From positions 1 through 36,858 of the forward strand of contig CALKXZ010000264.1 in assembly GCA_938003775.1 (NCBI GenBank): a DNA stretch of 36,858 nucleotides, written 5' to 3'. The translations under genes were made by a program, and so were the position numbers. Each line of letters opens with the position of its first letter. The stretch's first letter is position 1. Source of the DNA: an uncultured Granulosicoccus sp. (GTDB lineage: Bacteria > Pseudomonadota > Gammaproteobacteria > Granulosicoccales > Granulosicoccaceae). This document shows positions 28,442 through 36,858 of this stretch, in pieces. The notes under the pieces are model-generated. The model had not been told where the DNA came from, did not search any database, and was given only the letters and a program-made list of their open reading frames with translations.

Positions 28442-29023
28442 ATGTTCAGACGTGCTAGACGGTTATTCAAATCCTCCACCCTGTGCGTTGTTGGTTTGAT
28501 CTGCACCACACTGTTGGTTGCAGGTGGTGCGCTAGCCGATCAAAACGCGGCAGAGTTACCGGAACTATTTGATCAGCTGCTCGACGCAACAGAGGAAGCT
28601 GATGTTCGGGCGTTGGAGAACCAAATATGGCAACACTGGCTGGTAGCACCGGATAAGTCATCGGAACTATTAATGTCACAGGTAAGCCGGGCTATGTCAG
28701 CCGGTGAGCTGGAGATTGCTCTGCAGTTCTGCAACCAACTGATCGATGGTAGCCCTGATTACGCTGAGGCTTGGAATAAGCGTGCAACTGTTCATTACTT
28801 AATGGGCAACCACGATGCCTCGGTCGCCGACATAAGAGAAACCTTGTTTCGTGAACCCAGACATTTTGGCGCTATTTCAGGTCTTGGCTTGATATTTATG
28901 CGTCAGAACAATTTTGAAGCCGCGCTGGACGCTTTTGAGCAAGTGTTGAGTATTAGCCCAGGTTCAAGCAGCGCCAAAAGCAGTGTGGAACGTGTGCGCA
29001 GAGAGTTAGGTAAGGAAATATAG
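28442..29023 (+). CDS. Exported TPR-repeat protein
   Basis: GGAGG SD 8 nt before ATG 28442; N-terminal signal or TM segment (LCVVGLICTTLLVAGGALA); TPR-like helices (PDYAEAWNKRATVHYLMGNHDASVADIRETL, FGAISGLGLIFMRQNNFEAALDAFEQVLSISP). Confidence 0.85.
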   Translation: MFRRARRLFKSSTLCVVGLICTTLLVAGGALADQNAAELPELFDQLLDATEEADVRALENQIWQHWLVAPDKSSELLMSQVSRAMSAGELEIALQFCNQLIDGSPDYAEAWNKRATVHYLMGNHDASVADIRETLFREPRHFGAISGLGLIFMRQNNFEAALDAFEQVLSISPGSSSAKSSVERVRRELGKEI

Positions 29024-29024
29024 A

Positions 29025-30101
29025 TTGCACACATTGTTCGAGCACAACACTGCTCTGTGTCATGTCCGCCACGCAAAACGCTGGGCTGCAGCCGTCTTTT
29101 TGTGTTCGGCTACGATTGTACAAGCCGAGCAAAGTGATCAGGCAGCCTTGTTTCAGCATCGTGCACAACATGCCTACAATGCAGTGATTGGGCTTCCCTC
29201 TGTGGCCTCAAGACCAGTGCAGAGCTGGGAATGGCAGATTGCTCTGGAACATTCCAATCAATTTGCAGGTGGCATGGCAGGCGATGAAGTGCTGTTACTC
29301 GATGGGGAAACCAGCGAGTTGACTCTGCGTCACCGGCAACGTGTCGGCCCTTGCTGGCAGGCAGACGTTACTGTGCCATTTATTGCCCACAGTGGCGGTC
29401 TTTTTGATCGGGCCATTGATGACTGGCATCAGTTTTTTGGGTTGCCCGATGCGCAACGCGGCGAGACTGCTAAGTTTGATCTCAATTACAGCTATGTCGA
29501 TCAGGATGGGCAGCGGGCAGGTGTGGCATCATCGGAAAATGCCCTGGGTGATATTCAGTTGTCGATACAACGTTCTCTAGGGTGTTTCGCAACCGCTGAC
29601 TCGACAAGATCAGAACCGATAGTTCGGCTCGGAGTGAAACTGCCCACCGGTAGAGTCAATGTCCTCAGTGGCAGTGGCGAACCAGATGTGTATGCTGATA
29701 TTCAATCACCTATCTGGACGCATGGCACACGTTGGCGAACCGGCGTTGCGCTGGGTGCGTTGCTGATAGGGCAGACAGATCGATTGGCGCCACAGCGTAC
29801 AGTGGCGTTGTACGGTTCAGCTGGCGCACAATTTGTACTGACTCATCGCTGGCGTTTAATCGCACAGTTGGATTGGCATACACCATTTTATCGCAGCAAC
29901 TTGCGCGAGTTGGGTGATCCTGCACTCAGTTTGAGTACAGGCTTTCGTTACCTTGGTCCAGCTGATCAGAGTATCGAGCTTTCAATCAGTGAAGATATCT
30001 CTGTTGACACGGCACCCGATATCGTTGCCAGACTAGCTTGGACCTATCGTCCGGCAGGTCGAGGGCAGGCTAACGCTAACGCTTGGAACCAAACAAAATA
30101 G
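29025..30101 (+). CDS. DUF3187 family protein, probable exported/outer-membrane protein
   Basis: LTLRHRQRVGPCWQADVTVPFIAHSGGLFDRAIDDWHQFFGLPDAQRG; alternating beta-strand pattern; TTG start 1 nt after the TPR stop. Confidence 0.75.
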   Translation: MHTLFEHNTALCHVRHAKRWAAAVFLCSATIVQAEQSDQAALFQHRAQHAYNAVIGLPSVASRPVQSWEWQIALEHSNQFAGGMAGDEVLLLDGETSELTLRHRQRVGPCWQADVTVPFIAHSGGLFDRAIDDWHQFFGLPDAQRGETAKFDLNYSYVDQDGQRAGVASSENALGDIQLSIQRSLGCFATADSTRSEPIVRLGVKLPTGRVNVLSGSGEPDVYADIQSPIWTHGTRWRTGVALGALLIGQTDRLAPQRTVALYGSAGAQFVLTHRWRLIAQLDWHTPFYRSNLRELGDPALSLSTGFRYLGPADQSIELSISEDISVDTAPDIVARLAWTYRPAGRGQANANAWNQTK

Positions 30102-32493
30102 CGAAGACCTGATCGTATTGGCTGGCATGATGGATTTTTAAGCCAGCAACAATATGTTTGGGTAGTTCAGATACATCGCGTTTATTGCCCTCCGGCAATA
30201 TGACCTCCTTAATGCCGATTCGTCGCGCCGCAATCAATTTCTCACGCACGCCACCAACCGGCAGCACCTCGCCTGTGAGGGTAATTTCACCCGTCATGGC
30301 AAACGATTTTTTAACCGGTTTTTTCAATGCCAGAGACAATAGTGCGCTGGTCATGCTAATACCTGCACTGGGGCCGTCCTTGGGAGTTGCACCTTCGGGT
30401 ACGTGCAAATGCAGGCTATGTTCCATAAACCAGTCCTGCTTAACGCCATAGCGTTGCGCGTTGGTGGTGACAAAGCTATGCGCAATCTGTGCAGATTCGT
30501 TCATGACTTGACCCAGTTGACCAGTCAGTTTCAGTCCTCGTTCGCGGGCATGCACACAGGTTGCTTCTATCGGTAGCGTTGCACCTCCCATGGCGGTCCA
30601 TGCCAATCCGGTGATGACACCGACACCACCGAGTTGTTTCTCAACGCGGAAGGGCGGTTCTCCAACAAATTCCACCAGATTTCGGTTACTGACACTCACC
30701 GAGTTGGCTTTGCCCATTAGTTTGACAATAGATTTGCGCAGCACGCGATGCAGTAGTTTTTCCAAACCACGAACACCGGCCTCGCGCGCATAGCCTTCTA
30801 TTAGCGCCTTGATAGCCGAGTCAGAGATCTTGATTTGGTTGGCCTTAACTTTGTTACGTTCCAACAGCCGTGGCCACAGGTGTTGGCGGGCAATGTCCAG
30901 TTTTTCACTGGCGATGTAGCCGCCAAGTCGAATGACATCCATTCGATCTAGCAATGGACGAGGAATCGTGTCCAGTTGATTGGCTGTGCAAACGAATAGT
31001 ACTTTGGACAGATCAACCCGCAAATCCAGGTAGTGATCAAGAAATTCGCTATTTTGCTCAGGATCCAGTACCTCTAGCATGGCAGAGGCAGGATCACCTT
31101 GATAGGAGCTTCCCATCTTGTCAATTTCGTCAAGCATGATGACGGGGTTGGACACATCGACATCTTTTAATGCCTGAACCAGTTTGCCTGGCATGGCGCC
31201 AATGTAGGTTCTGCGATGTCCTTTGATTTCTGCTTCGTCTCGCATACCGCCAACACTAAAGCGATAAAACTTTCGTCCCAGACATTCGGCTATGGATTTT
31301 CCGATCGAGGTTTTACCGACACCCGGTGGACCAACAAACAACAGGATAGATCCGCTGATTTCGCCGCGAAAGGAACCCATGGCTAGAAATTCGAGGATCC
31401 TCTCTTTAATGTCAGTCAGCCCTGCGTGATCGCGATTTAGTACCCGCTTGGCGTTGCGTAACGATAATTTATCTTTTGAGTACGTACCCCAGGGTACAGC
31501 GCTCAACCAGTCGACATAGTTTCGAGTGACACCGTATTCGGGTGAACCCGTTTCCAGGATCGACATCTTGTTGATTTCGTCATCAAAGCGCTTCTGAACG
31601 TGTTCAGGAGGCGTGCGCTTTGCCAAACGCGCGCGAAATTCATCGATATCGGACGTACGATCATCCTTTGCTATACCCAGCTCACGTTGTATAACCTTGA
31701 GCTCTTCACGCAGGAAAAACTCGCGCTGGTGTTTAGACATTTTCTGTTCAACTTCTGAGCGTATTTCCGCCTGTAGACGTGCCACTTCCAGTTCTTTGTG
31801 TAACAGCACTAACACCCGTTCCATGCGTTTTTGCAGCGATACTGTATCGAGAATACGTTGCAGATCTGGTCCAGGTGCCGTGGTAATCGCCGCTGCAAAA
31901 TCAGCCAATGGGGACGGGTCATTCAGATTGAAATGGTTGAGAAAATTCTTTAATTCCTCGTTGTACAAGGGGTTCAGGGGAATGAGTTCCTTGATCGCCT
32001 GTATCAGTGCCATTGCATAGGCTTTGATTTCCGGCGTATTCATTGTTCGCTCTGCCGGGTAACTGACTTCTGCGGCAAACGGTGCCTGCTTACTCAGCCA
32101 ACCGTCGATCCTAAAGCGTTGCATACCTTGTGCAATAAACTGAATTTTGCCGTTACCGCGAACGACATTATGCAGACGAACCACGCAGCCGGTATCGGCG
32201 AAGTCGCCGGGGGTTGCGCCAGCCTGATCATCCTGGTCTCCGGCGTAACACAGCCCGAGCAGATGATGGTCCATCTTGGCCAGACGAGAGAATGTTTCTT
32301 CCCACGGATCTTCATCGATGACCAGTGGCTGCACTTGCGCCGGAAAGAACGGACGCTCGAATATGGGCAGTAACAGCAGCTTTCCCGGTAAATTCTGATC
32401 GGGTAAAACCAAACCAGTACTTGACGAGGTTGGCTCATCATTCTGATCATCCGTGTTGACGATCAGTGCTTCATCACTCGTTTTTGAGGCCAT
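30076..32493 (-). CDS. lon: ATP-dependent protease Lon
   Basis: LLLLPIFERPFFPAQVQPL N-domain; Walker A FVGPPGVGKTSIGKSIAE; Ser-Lys dyad region PEGATPKDGPSAGISMTSALLSLAL; 805 aa. Confidence 0.97.
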   Translation of the reverse strand: MASKTSDEALIVNTDDQNDEPTSSSTGLVLPDQNLPGKLLLLPIFERPFFPAQVQPLVIDEDPWEETFSRLAKMDHHLLGLCYAGDQDDQAGATPGDFADTGCVVRLHNVVRGNGKIQFIAQGMQRFRIDGWLSKQAPFAAEVSYPAERTMNTPEIKAYAMALIQAIKELIPLNPLYNEELKNFLNHFNLNDPSPLADFAAAITTAPGPDLQRILDTVSLQKRMERVLVLLHKELEVARLQAEIRSEVEQKMSKHQREFFLREELKVIQRELGIAKDDRTSDIDEFRARLAKRTPPEHVQKRFDDEINKMSILETGSPEYGVTRNYVDWLSAVPWGTYSKDKLSLRNAKRVLNRDHAGLTDIKERILEFLAMGSFRGEISGSILLFVGPPGVGKTSIGKSIAECLGRKFYRFSVGGMRDEAEIKGHRRTYIGAMPGKLVQALKDVDVSNPVIMLDEIDKMGSSYQGDPASAMLEVLDPEQNSEFLDHYLDLRVDLSKVLFVCTANQLDTIPRPLLDRMDVIRLGGYIASEKLDIARQHLWPRLLERNKVKANQIKISDSAIKALIEGYAREAGVRGLEKLLHRVLRKSIVKLMGKANSVSVSNRNLVEFVGEPPFRVEKQLGGVGVITGLAWTAMGGATLPIEATCVHARERGLKLTGQLGQVMNESAQIAHSFVTTNAQRYGVKQDWFMEHSLHLHVPEGATPKDGPSAGISMTSALLSLALKKPVKKSFAMTGEITLTGEVLPVGGVREKLIAARRIGIKEVILPEGNKRDVSELPKHIVAGLKIHHASQYDQVFAILFGSKR

Positions 32494-32641
32494 AAACGTG
32501 GGTTCGTGAGTTAGTCCAATTACTTTACGCTGGTCTGTCCAGAATGGGATGCTGGCAATCAGCGACAGTGTATGTTGACAAAGGTACCAGTGAAACTAAG
32601 TCATGCGTGAAAGTTTTCAAGCAACAGCCGGGAATTAGTGC

Positions 32642-34648
32642 TCAGTCACCTGCCAACATGTCCATCAAGCCCTTGAGGGCGTCTTTGCCCGCAGCTCTGG
32701 ATTGCTCAGCCGAGGTTGTGTCCAACTCACCCATGATGACGACGTCCTCGGGTGGCAGATCATCGAGAAATCGGCTGCCATCGCAGGCACTGGTCTCACC
32801 AAACTGCTGGCGAGCTCGGGAACGTGTGAACGTGAGCGTATGACGCGCTCGTGTCATACCCACGTAGGCCAGGCGCCGTTCTTCTTCGAGGCTGTCTTGT
32901 TCGACACTGTTGCGGTGGGGTAACAGGTTTTCTTCCATACCCACCATAAAGACATGCGGGTATTCCAACCCTTTGGCAGCGTGTAGGGTCATCATTTGTA
33001 CTTGATTGTCGTCTGTTTCGTCATTCTGACGCGCCAGCATATCGTGTAGACATAATGATCGAACAACTGCCGACAGGGGTTGATCTTTGTGTTCATCATC
33101 GCTCAGTAGTCGCTGGATCCAAGCGAACAGCTCATTGATATTGTCCAGTGCACGTTGTGCCTTTGGCGGCGAATCGTGTTGTTTTTCAATCCAATCGGCA
33201 TAGTCAATATCGTCAAATACACCCCGAACCACCGCCATGGTGTCGCCACGCTCAGCATTGTCCGCTGCCAGCGTCAACCAGTTGGCAAAACGTTGCAAGC
33301 GGTGCAGAGCGCGGCCGGAGAGTTCAGTTTCTAATGCCATGTCATGGCAGGCCGCGAATAAACTGGTGTTACGGTTACGCGCATGCTGCCCCAGTTTGGC
33401 CAGCGTTGTCGGGCCAATTTCACGCCGTGGCGTATTGATACAGCGTAGAAAAGCGGTATCGTCATCTGGGTTTATCATTAATTTCAGATAAGCCAACATG
33501 TCTTTGATCTCGGCCTTGTCGAAAAACGAACTCCCGCCACTGATCGTGTAGGGAATTTGTTTTTCGCGCAGGGCTTGCTCGAACGGACGAGACTGGAAGT
33601 TACTGCGATATAAAACGGCAAAATCACCCCAACGGGTCCCTTTTTGAAAATGGCGGGTAAGAATTTCTGCCGACACCCATTCAGCTTCATCCAGGGTGTG
33701 CTTGCACACGGAGATACGCAGCGGGTCACCAATGCCCAAATCACTCCACAGACGTTTCTCAAACACATGTGGATTATGGCTGATGACCGCATTTGCACAG
33801 CGCAGTATGCGTTGACTCGAACGGTAATTCTGCTCAAGCTTTATTACGCGTAGATTGGGGTAGTCATCCTTCAGCGCCATCAGGTTTTCCGGGCGAGCGC
33901 CTCGCCAGGAATAGATGGACTGGTCATCATCGCCAACTGCTGTGAACGCGCCAAACTTATCAACCAGTAGGCGTACCAGCTCATACTGAGCTGCGTTGGT
34001 ATCCTGATACTCATCCACGAGTAGGTGGCGTATCTGGCCGCGCCATTTATCACGAATTTCTGGATGCTCTTGCAATAGTTTGACGGGAAGTCCGATCAAA
34101 TCGTCAAAATCGACTGAATTACAAGCCTGTAGCAGCTTATTGTAGTTGGCGTAAAGCAGAGCGGCCACGCGCTCGACATCCTCAGCCGCTGTAGACAAGG
34201 CTTGCTCGGGACTGACAAATTGATTTTTCCAGTGCGAGATCATTGTCTGCAACACTCGCTCTTCGATCGCACTGTTGCCCTCGCGAAGCAGTTCCCGAAG
34301 CGCGCTGAGTGAATCACTCTGATCCAAAATCGTAAATCCCTTGCGCAATCCAATGGCAACCCCGTCCTTGTGCAGAATGTCCATACCCAAGCGATGAAAC
34401 GTCGCAATGGTCAAGCCGCGCATCTGTTTCGGGTTTAATTGTTTTTTCAGGCGGGTGCGCATCTCATTGGATGCCTTGTTGGTGAAGGTTACAGCCACAA
34501 TGGACGAGGGCAGATAAGCCTTGTTTTCAATCAGCCAGGCAATTTTCCGGGTGATAACGCCGGTCTTGCCACTACCGGCGCCAGCGAGCACAAGTAAGGG
34601 TGTTTCGAAGTGTGTAACGGCAGCAAGTTGTTGCGGGTTCAGACCCAT
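32642..34648 (-). CDS. rep: ATP-dependent DNA helicase Rep (UvrD/Rep SF1A)
   Basis: MGLNPQQLAAVTHFETPLLVLAGAGSGKTGVITRKIAWLI, VDEYQDTNAAQYELVRLLV, VGDDDQSIYSWRGARPENL; 668 aa, Rep-like rather than UvrD. Confidence 0.93.
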   Translation of the reverse strand: MGLNPQQLAAVTHFETPLLVLAGAGSGKTGVITRKIAWLIENKAYLPSSIVAVTFTNKASNEMRTRLKKQLNPKQMRGLTIATFHRLGMDILHKDGVAIGLRKGFTILDQSDSLSALRELLREGNSAIEERVLQTMISHWKNQFVSPEQALSTAAEDVERVAALLYANYNKLLQACNSVDFDDLIGLPVKLLQEHPEIRDKWRGQIRHLLVDEYQDTNAAQYELVRLLVDKFGAFTAVGDDDQSIYSWRGARPENLMALKDDYPNLRVIKLEQNYRSSQRILRCANAVISHNPHVFEKRLWSDLGIGDPLRISVCKHTLDEAEWVSAEILTRHFQKGTRWGDFAVLYRSNFQSRPFEQALREKQIPYTISGGSSFFDKAEIKDMLAYLKLMINPDDDTAFLRCINTPRREIGPTTLAKLGQHARNRNTSLFAACHDMALETELSGRALHRLQRFANWLTLAADNAERGDTMAVVRGVFDDIDYADWIEKQHDSPPKAQRALDNINELFAWIQRLLSDDEHKDQPLSAVVRSLCLHDMLARQNDETDDNQVQMMTLHAAKGLEYPHVFMVGMEENLLPHRNSVEQDSLEEERRLAYVGMTRARHTLTFTRSRARQQFGETSACDGSRFLDDLPPEDVVIMGELDTTSAEQSRAAGKDALKGLMDMLAGD

Positions 34649-34814
34649 ACAAAAAACGCTTCAGGTGCTTGGCGGGCTGCAAGTCTACTGGCTTCTGCAT
34701 GACAATGTTTAGTCTTAACATTGCCGATTAACCCACCGGGGGTGGTGCGCAGGCTGACTGCGCTGGCCGTATACTGTCAAACTCGACAGACAATGCCTGG
34801 GACCGGGAGAGCGT

Positions 34815-35654
34815 GTGGAGTTGGACATGAGTGCTGCAAGAGCGGCTGCAGAGCAGGCGGCGAGTGCTGCTGAACAAGTGATTAGTGATTTTCTGGGGTC
34901 AGGAGATTGGCAGGTGCGCTACAAATCCGATGACACACCGGTTACCGAGGTCGATGTGGCGACAGAGCATGCCATCAGACAAGTATTGGTACAGGCATTT
35001 CCACAGGCCAGCTTCTTTGGTGAGGAAACCGGCAAGAGCGCAGCGGCTGATGCTGTTGTCAACAACACCAGCGGCGTCAATGCGGTCTCAGAATTGCGTT
35101 GGCTGGTAGACCCCATCGATGGTACCAAGAGCTTCATACGAGCCATGCCTTTTTATTCCACCCAGATTGCCCTGGAGCACAATGGCCAGTTTTGCCTAGG
35201 TGTGTCCAATGCACCCGCCTATGGTGAGCGTTTGGTGGCGGTTGCCGGTCAAGGAGTCTGGCTCAATGCAGCGCCGGTACAATGCAGTAAGGTGACCTCG
35301 ATTGATGAGGCGTTTATGTCCACCGGCAATGTAACAAGCCTTGCCAGTGACGCGTCCCAATGGCAGTGTTTCGCACAGGTGGTCAAACGCGCTAGGCGGG
35401 TACGCGGTTATGGTGATTTCTGTCATTATCATCAGTGGTGTTGTGGTCAGACTGACCTGGTAATTGAGTCCGACGTCAACATACTGGACATCGCAGCGCT
35501 GAGCGTCGGTGTTCACGCAGCAGGAGGTCTCATGACAGATATGGCGGGTCAGCCGGTGGTAGAGTCAACGAGCTCTGTGTTAGCGGCGTGCACCACTGAG
35601 CTGCACGCGCAGGCCTTAGCGCTGCTCGGATCGGGTGTCTCTGGCACACATTGA
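34815..35654 (+). CDS. Inositol monophosphatase-family phosphatase, histidinol-phosphatase (HisN)-like
   Basis: FFGEETG, LRWLVDPIDGTKSFIRAMPFYSTQIAL, DVNILDIAALSVGVHAAGG. Start is GTG 34815 or ATG 34827. Confidence 0.88.
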   Translation: MELDMSAARAAAEQAASAAEQVISDFLGSGDWQVRYKSDDTPVTEVDVATEHAIRQVLVQAFPQASFFGEETGKSAAADAVVNNTSGVNAVSELRWLVDPIDGTKSFIRAMPFYSTQIALEHNGQFCLGVSNAPAYGERLVAVAGQGVWLNAAPVQCSKVTSIDEAFMSTGNVTSLASDASQWQCFAQVVKRARRVRGYGDFCHYHQWCCGQTDLVIESDVNILDIAALSVGVHAAGGLMTDMAGQPVVESTSSVLAACTTELHAQALALLGSGVSGTH

Positions 35655-36858
35655 TTTGAAGCTCCCTTACTACAATGCCAGTCGACGTAGTGTCAGTTTT
35701 TCACTGATATTGCTGCTTGCGTTATTACTACTGGTCTTCACAGGCTTAGGTGTATTCCGTTTGTATTTCGGATTCGACTGGACTGGCGGTGAAAACGATG
35801 CGGGTCAACTGTTTGCACTGAAGATTAGCGGCGGACAGTCCTTCAATCTGTTCGAGGCTGAATCCTTTGGTCGAGCGTTCTGGTTCAGTCAATTGATACT
35901 GCTTTGTTTGTGCATATCGCTGCCGTTGTTTCGTCTTCCCGGTGGTTCTGTGCTTGCACTGATGGGTGTGTTAGCACTGATTGTGTTGCACGTGAAATAC
36001 AGTGAGGATGCACCCAGCATACCGCTGGAATTTGCGTTACTCACGGCGCTGCTGCTGTACCTCATATATGTACTGCTTGGTTATATCGGTGAAGTGCGTG
36101 ACCGAAAACGAGTGAATCAATTACTGAGTCAATATGTGCCAGAGGAACTGGCAAACGAATACCGACGTGACCCAACTATCATGCAGCTCAAAGGGGAGCA
36201 ACGGGAAATCAGTGTGTTGTTCTGCGATGTTGTTGGATTCTCATCCATCACAGAACAACTGTCACCGGCAGAGCTGACAGAATGGTTGAATCTATTTTTC
36301 ACGCATGTCAGCCGCATCGTGGTTCGTTACCGTGGCACTATCGACAAGTACATGGGCGATAGTGTAATGGCTGTCTGGGGGGCACCAACGCGCAGTGTGA
36401 CGCATGCGTTTGATGCGCTGCTTGCAGCGTTGGATATTCAGAACGAGCTGGATCTACTTAATCGAAAATATGTGGAGCGCGGATTTCCAGTAGCTTCCAT
36501 GGGCATCGGTATCAGTACGGGTCCTGCGATGGTGGGGCCGCTGGGATCCGATTATCGTATGGACTACACCGTGGTTGGTGATACCGTCAATATTGCTCAG
36601 CGACTTGAAGCTCAAACTCGCAAATACCAGGTGTCAGTTATCGTGGGTGACAAAACAGCCGAAGCTTTGCCAGACATGATGTTTCGCGAGTTGGATACTG
36701 TGACGGTGAAGGGACGCAAACAACCGGTAACCATGTTCGAGCCGCTCGGTCCAACTGAGCACATGAGTGAGCTTGCTGTGCATCGTCTGGCACTGCATGA
36801 AGAGGCAATGGAGGCGAGCAAGAACAGGCAGTGGCTGACAAAAAATGGAAAGAATAAA
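35635..36858 (+). CDS. Membrane-anchored class III adenylate/guanylate cyclase, 3' end truncated by the window
   Basis: Hand-translated open frame to the window end: about four TM segments, then LLSQYVPEELANEYRRDP...ISVLFCDVVGFSSITEQLSPAELTEWLN...GTIDKYMGDSVMAVWGAP...YTVVGDTVNIAQRLEAQT. Candidate GTG start at 35635 overlaps the upstream gene. Confidence 0.88.
   Translation, partial: MSLAHIDLKLPYYNASRRSVSFSLILLLALLLLVFTGLGVFRLYFGFDWTGGENDAGQLFALKISGGQSFNLFEAESFGRAFWFSQLILLCLCISLPLFRLPGGSVLALMGVLALIVLHVKYSEDAPSIPLEFALLTALLLYLIYVLLGYIGEVRDRKRVNQLLSQYVPEELANEYRRDPTIMQLKGEQREISVLFCDVVGFSSITEQLSPAELTEWLNLFFTHVSRIVVRYRGTIDKYMGDSVMAVWGAPTRSVTHAFDALLAALDIQNELDLLNRKYVERGFPVASMGIGISTGPAMVGPLGSDYRMDYTVVGDTVNIAQRLEAQTRKYQVSVIVGDKTAEALPDMMFRELDTVTVKGRKQPVTMFEPLGPTEHMSELAVHRLALHEEAMEASKNRQWLTKNGKNK

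Noticed and set aside
31613-32020. 135-aa ORF antisense to lon
   Set aside because: Shadow ORF opposite a strongly conserved gene.
1-36858. CRISPR array, tRNA/rRNA, IS elements, defence or toxin-antitoxin systems
   Set aside because: Looked for spaced direct repeats, cloverleaf-like segments, transposase motifs and defence domains; none seen. The repeats present are contiguous tandem repeats, mostly within coding sequence.

Overview
The window is an almost entirely coding stretch of what looks like a gammaproteobacterial core chromosome; taxonomy is inferred only from gene content and order. Left to right: rnr (5' truncated)-rlmB-rpsF-rpsR-DUF2232-rplI-dnaB-alr; 7Fe ferredoxin (-); galU-MFS; TPM-TPM-lemA (-); yheS-type ABC-F and DUF2970; valS-hyp-holC-pepA (-); lptF-lptG; RDD (-); a histone H1-like lysine-repeat protein; moeA (-); xerD-dsbC-TPR-DUF3187; lon (-); rep (-); a HisN/IMPase-family phosphatase; and a membrane class III nucleotide cyclase running off the end. 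I see no tRNA, rRNA, CRISPR array or IS element. The most interesting signals are: (1) a structured leader upstream of the H1-like gene, with two tandem hairpins plus T7 (attenuator-like) and a mutually exclusive pairing that would sequester the Shine-Dalgarno; (2) a 7 x 12-bp in-frame repeat insertion (ADGY/F/C) inside alanine racemase; (3) a ~290-aa lysine-rich, 5-aa-periodic tail on RNase R that resembles the separate H1-like protein; (4) a long two-part hairpin between rplI and dnaB; (5) a duplicated PEDFG motif in an N-terminal extension of DnaB; (6) a 13-bp tandem repeat that spans the moeA stop codon and gives stops in all three frames. All coordinates and pairings were read by hand; no database search or folding was run.
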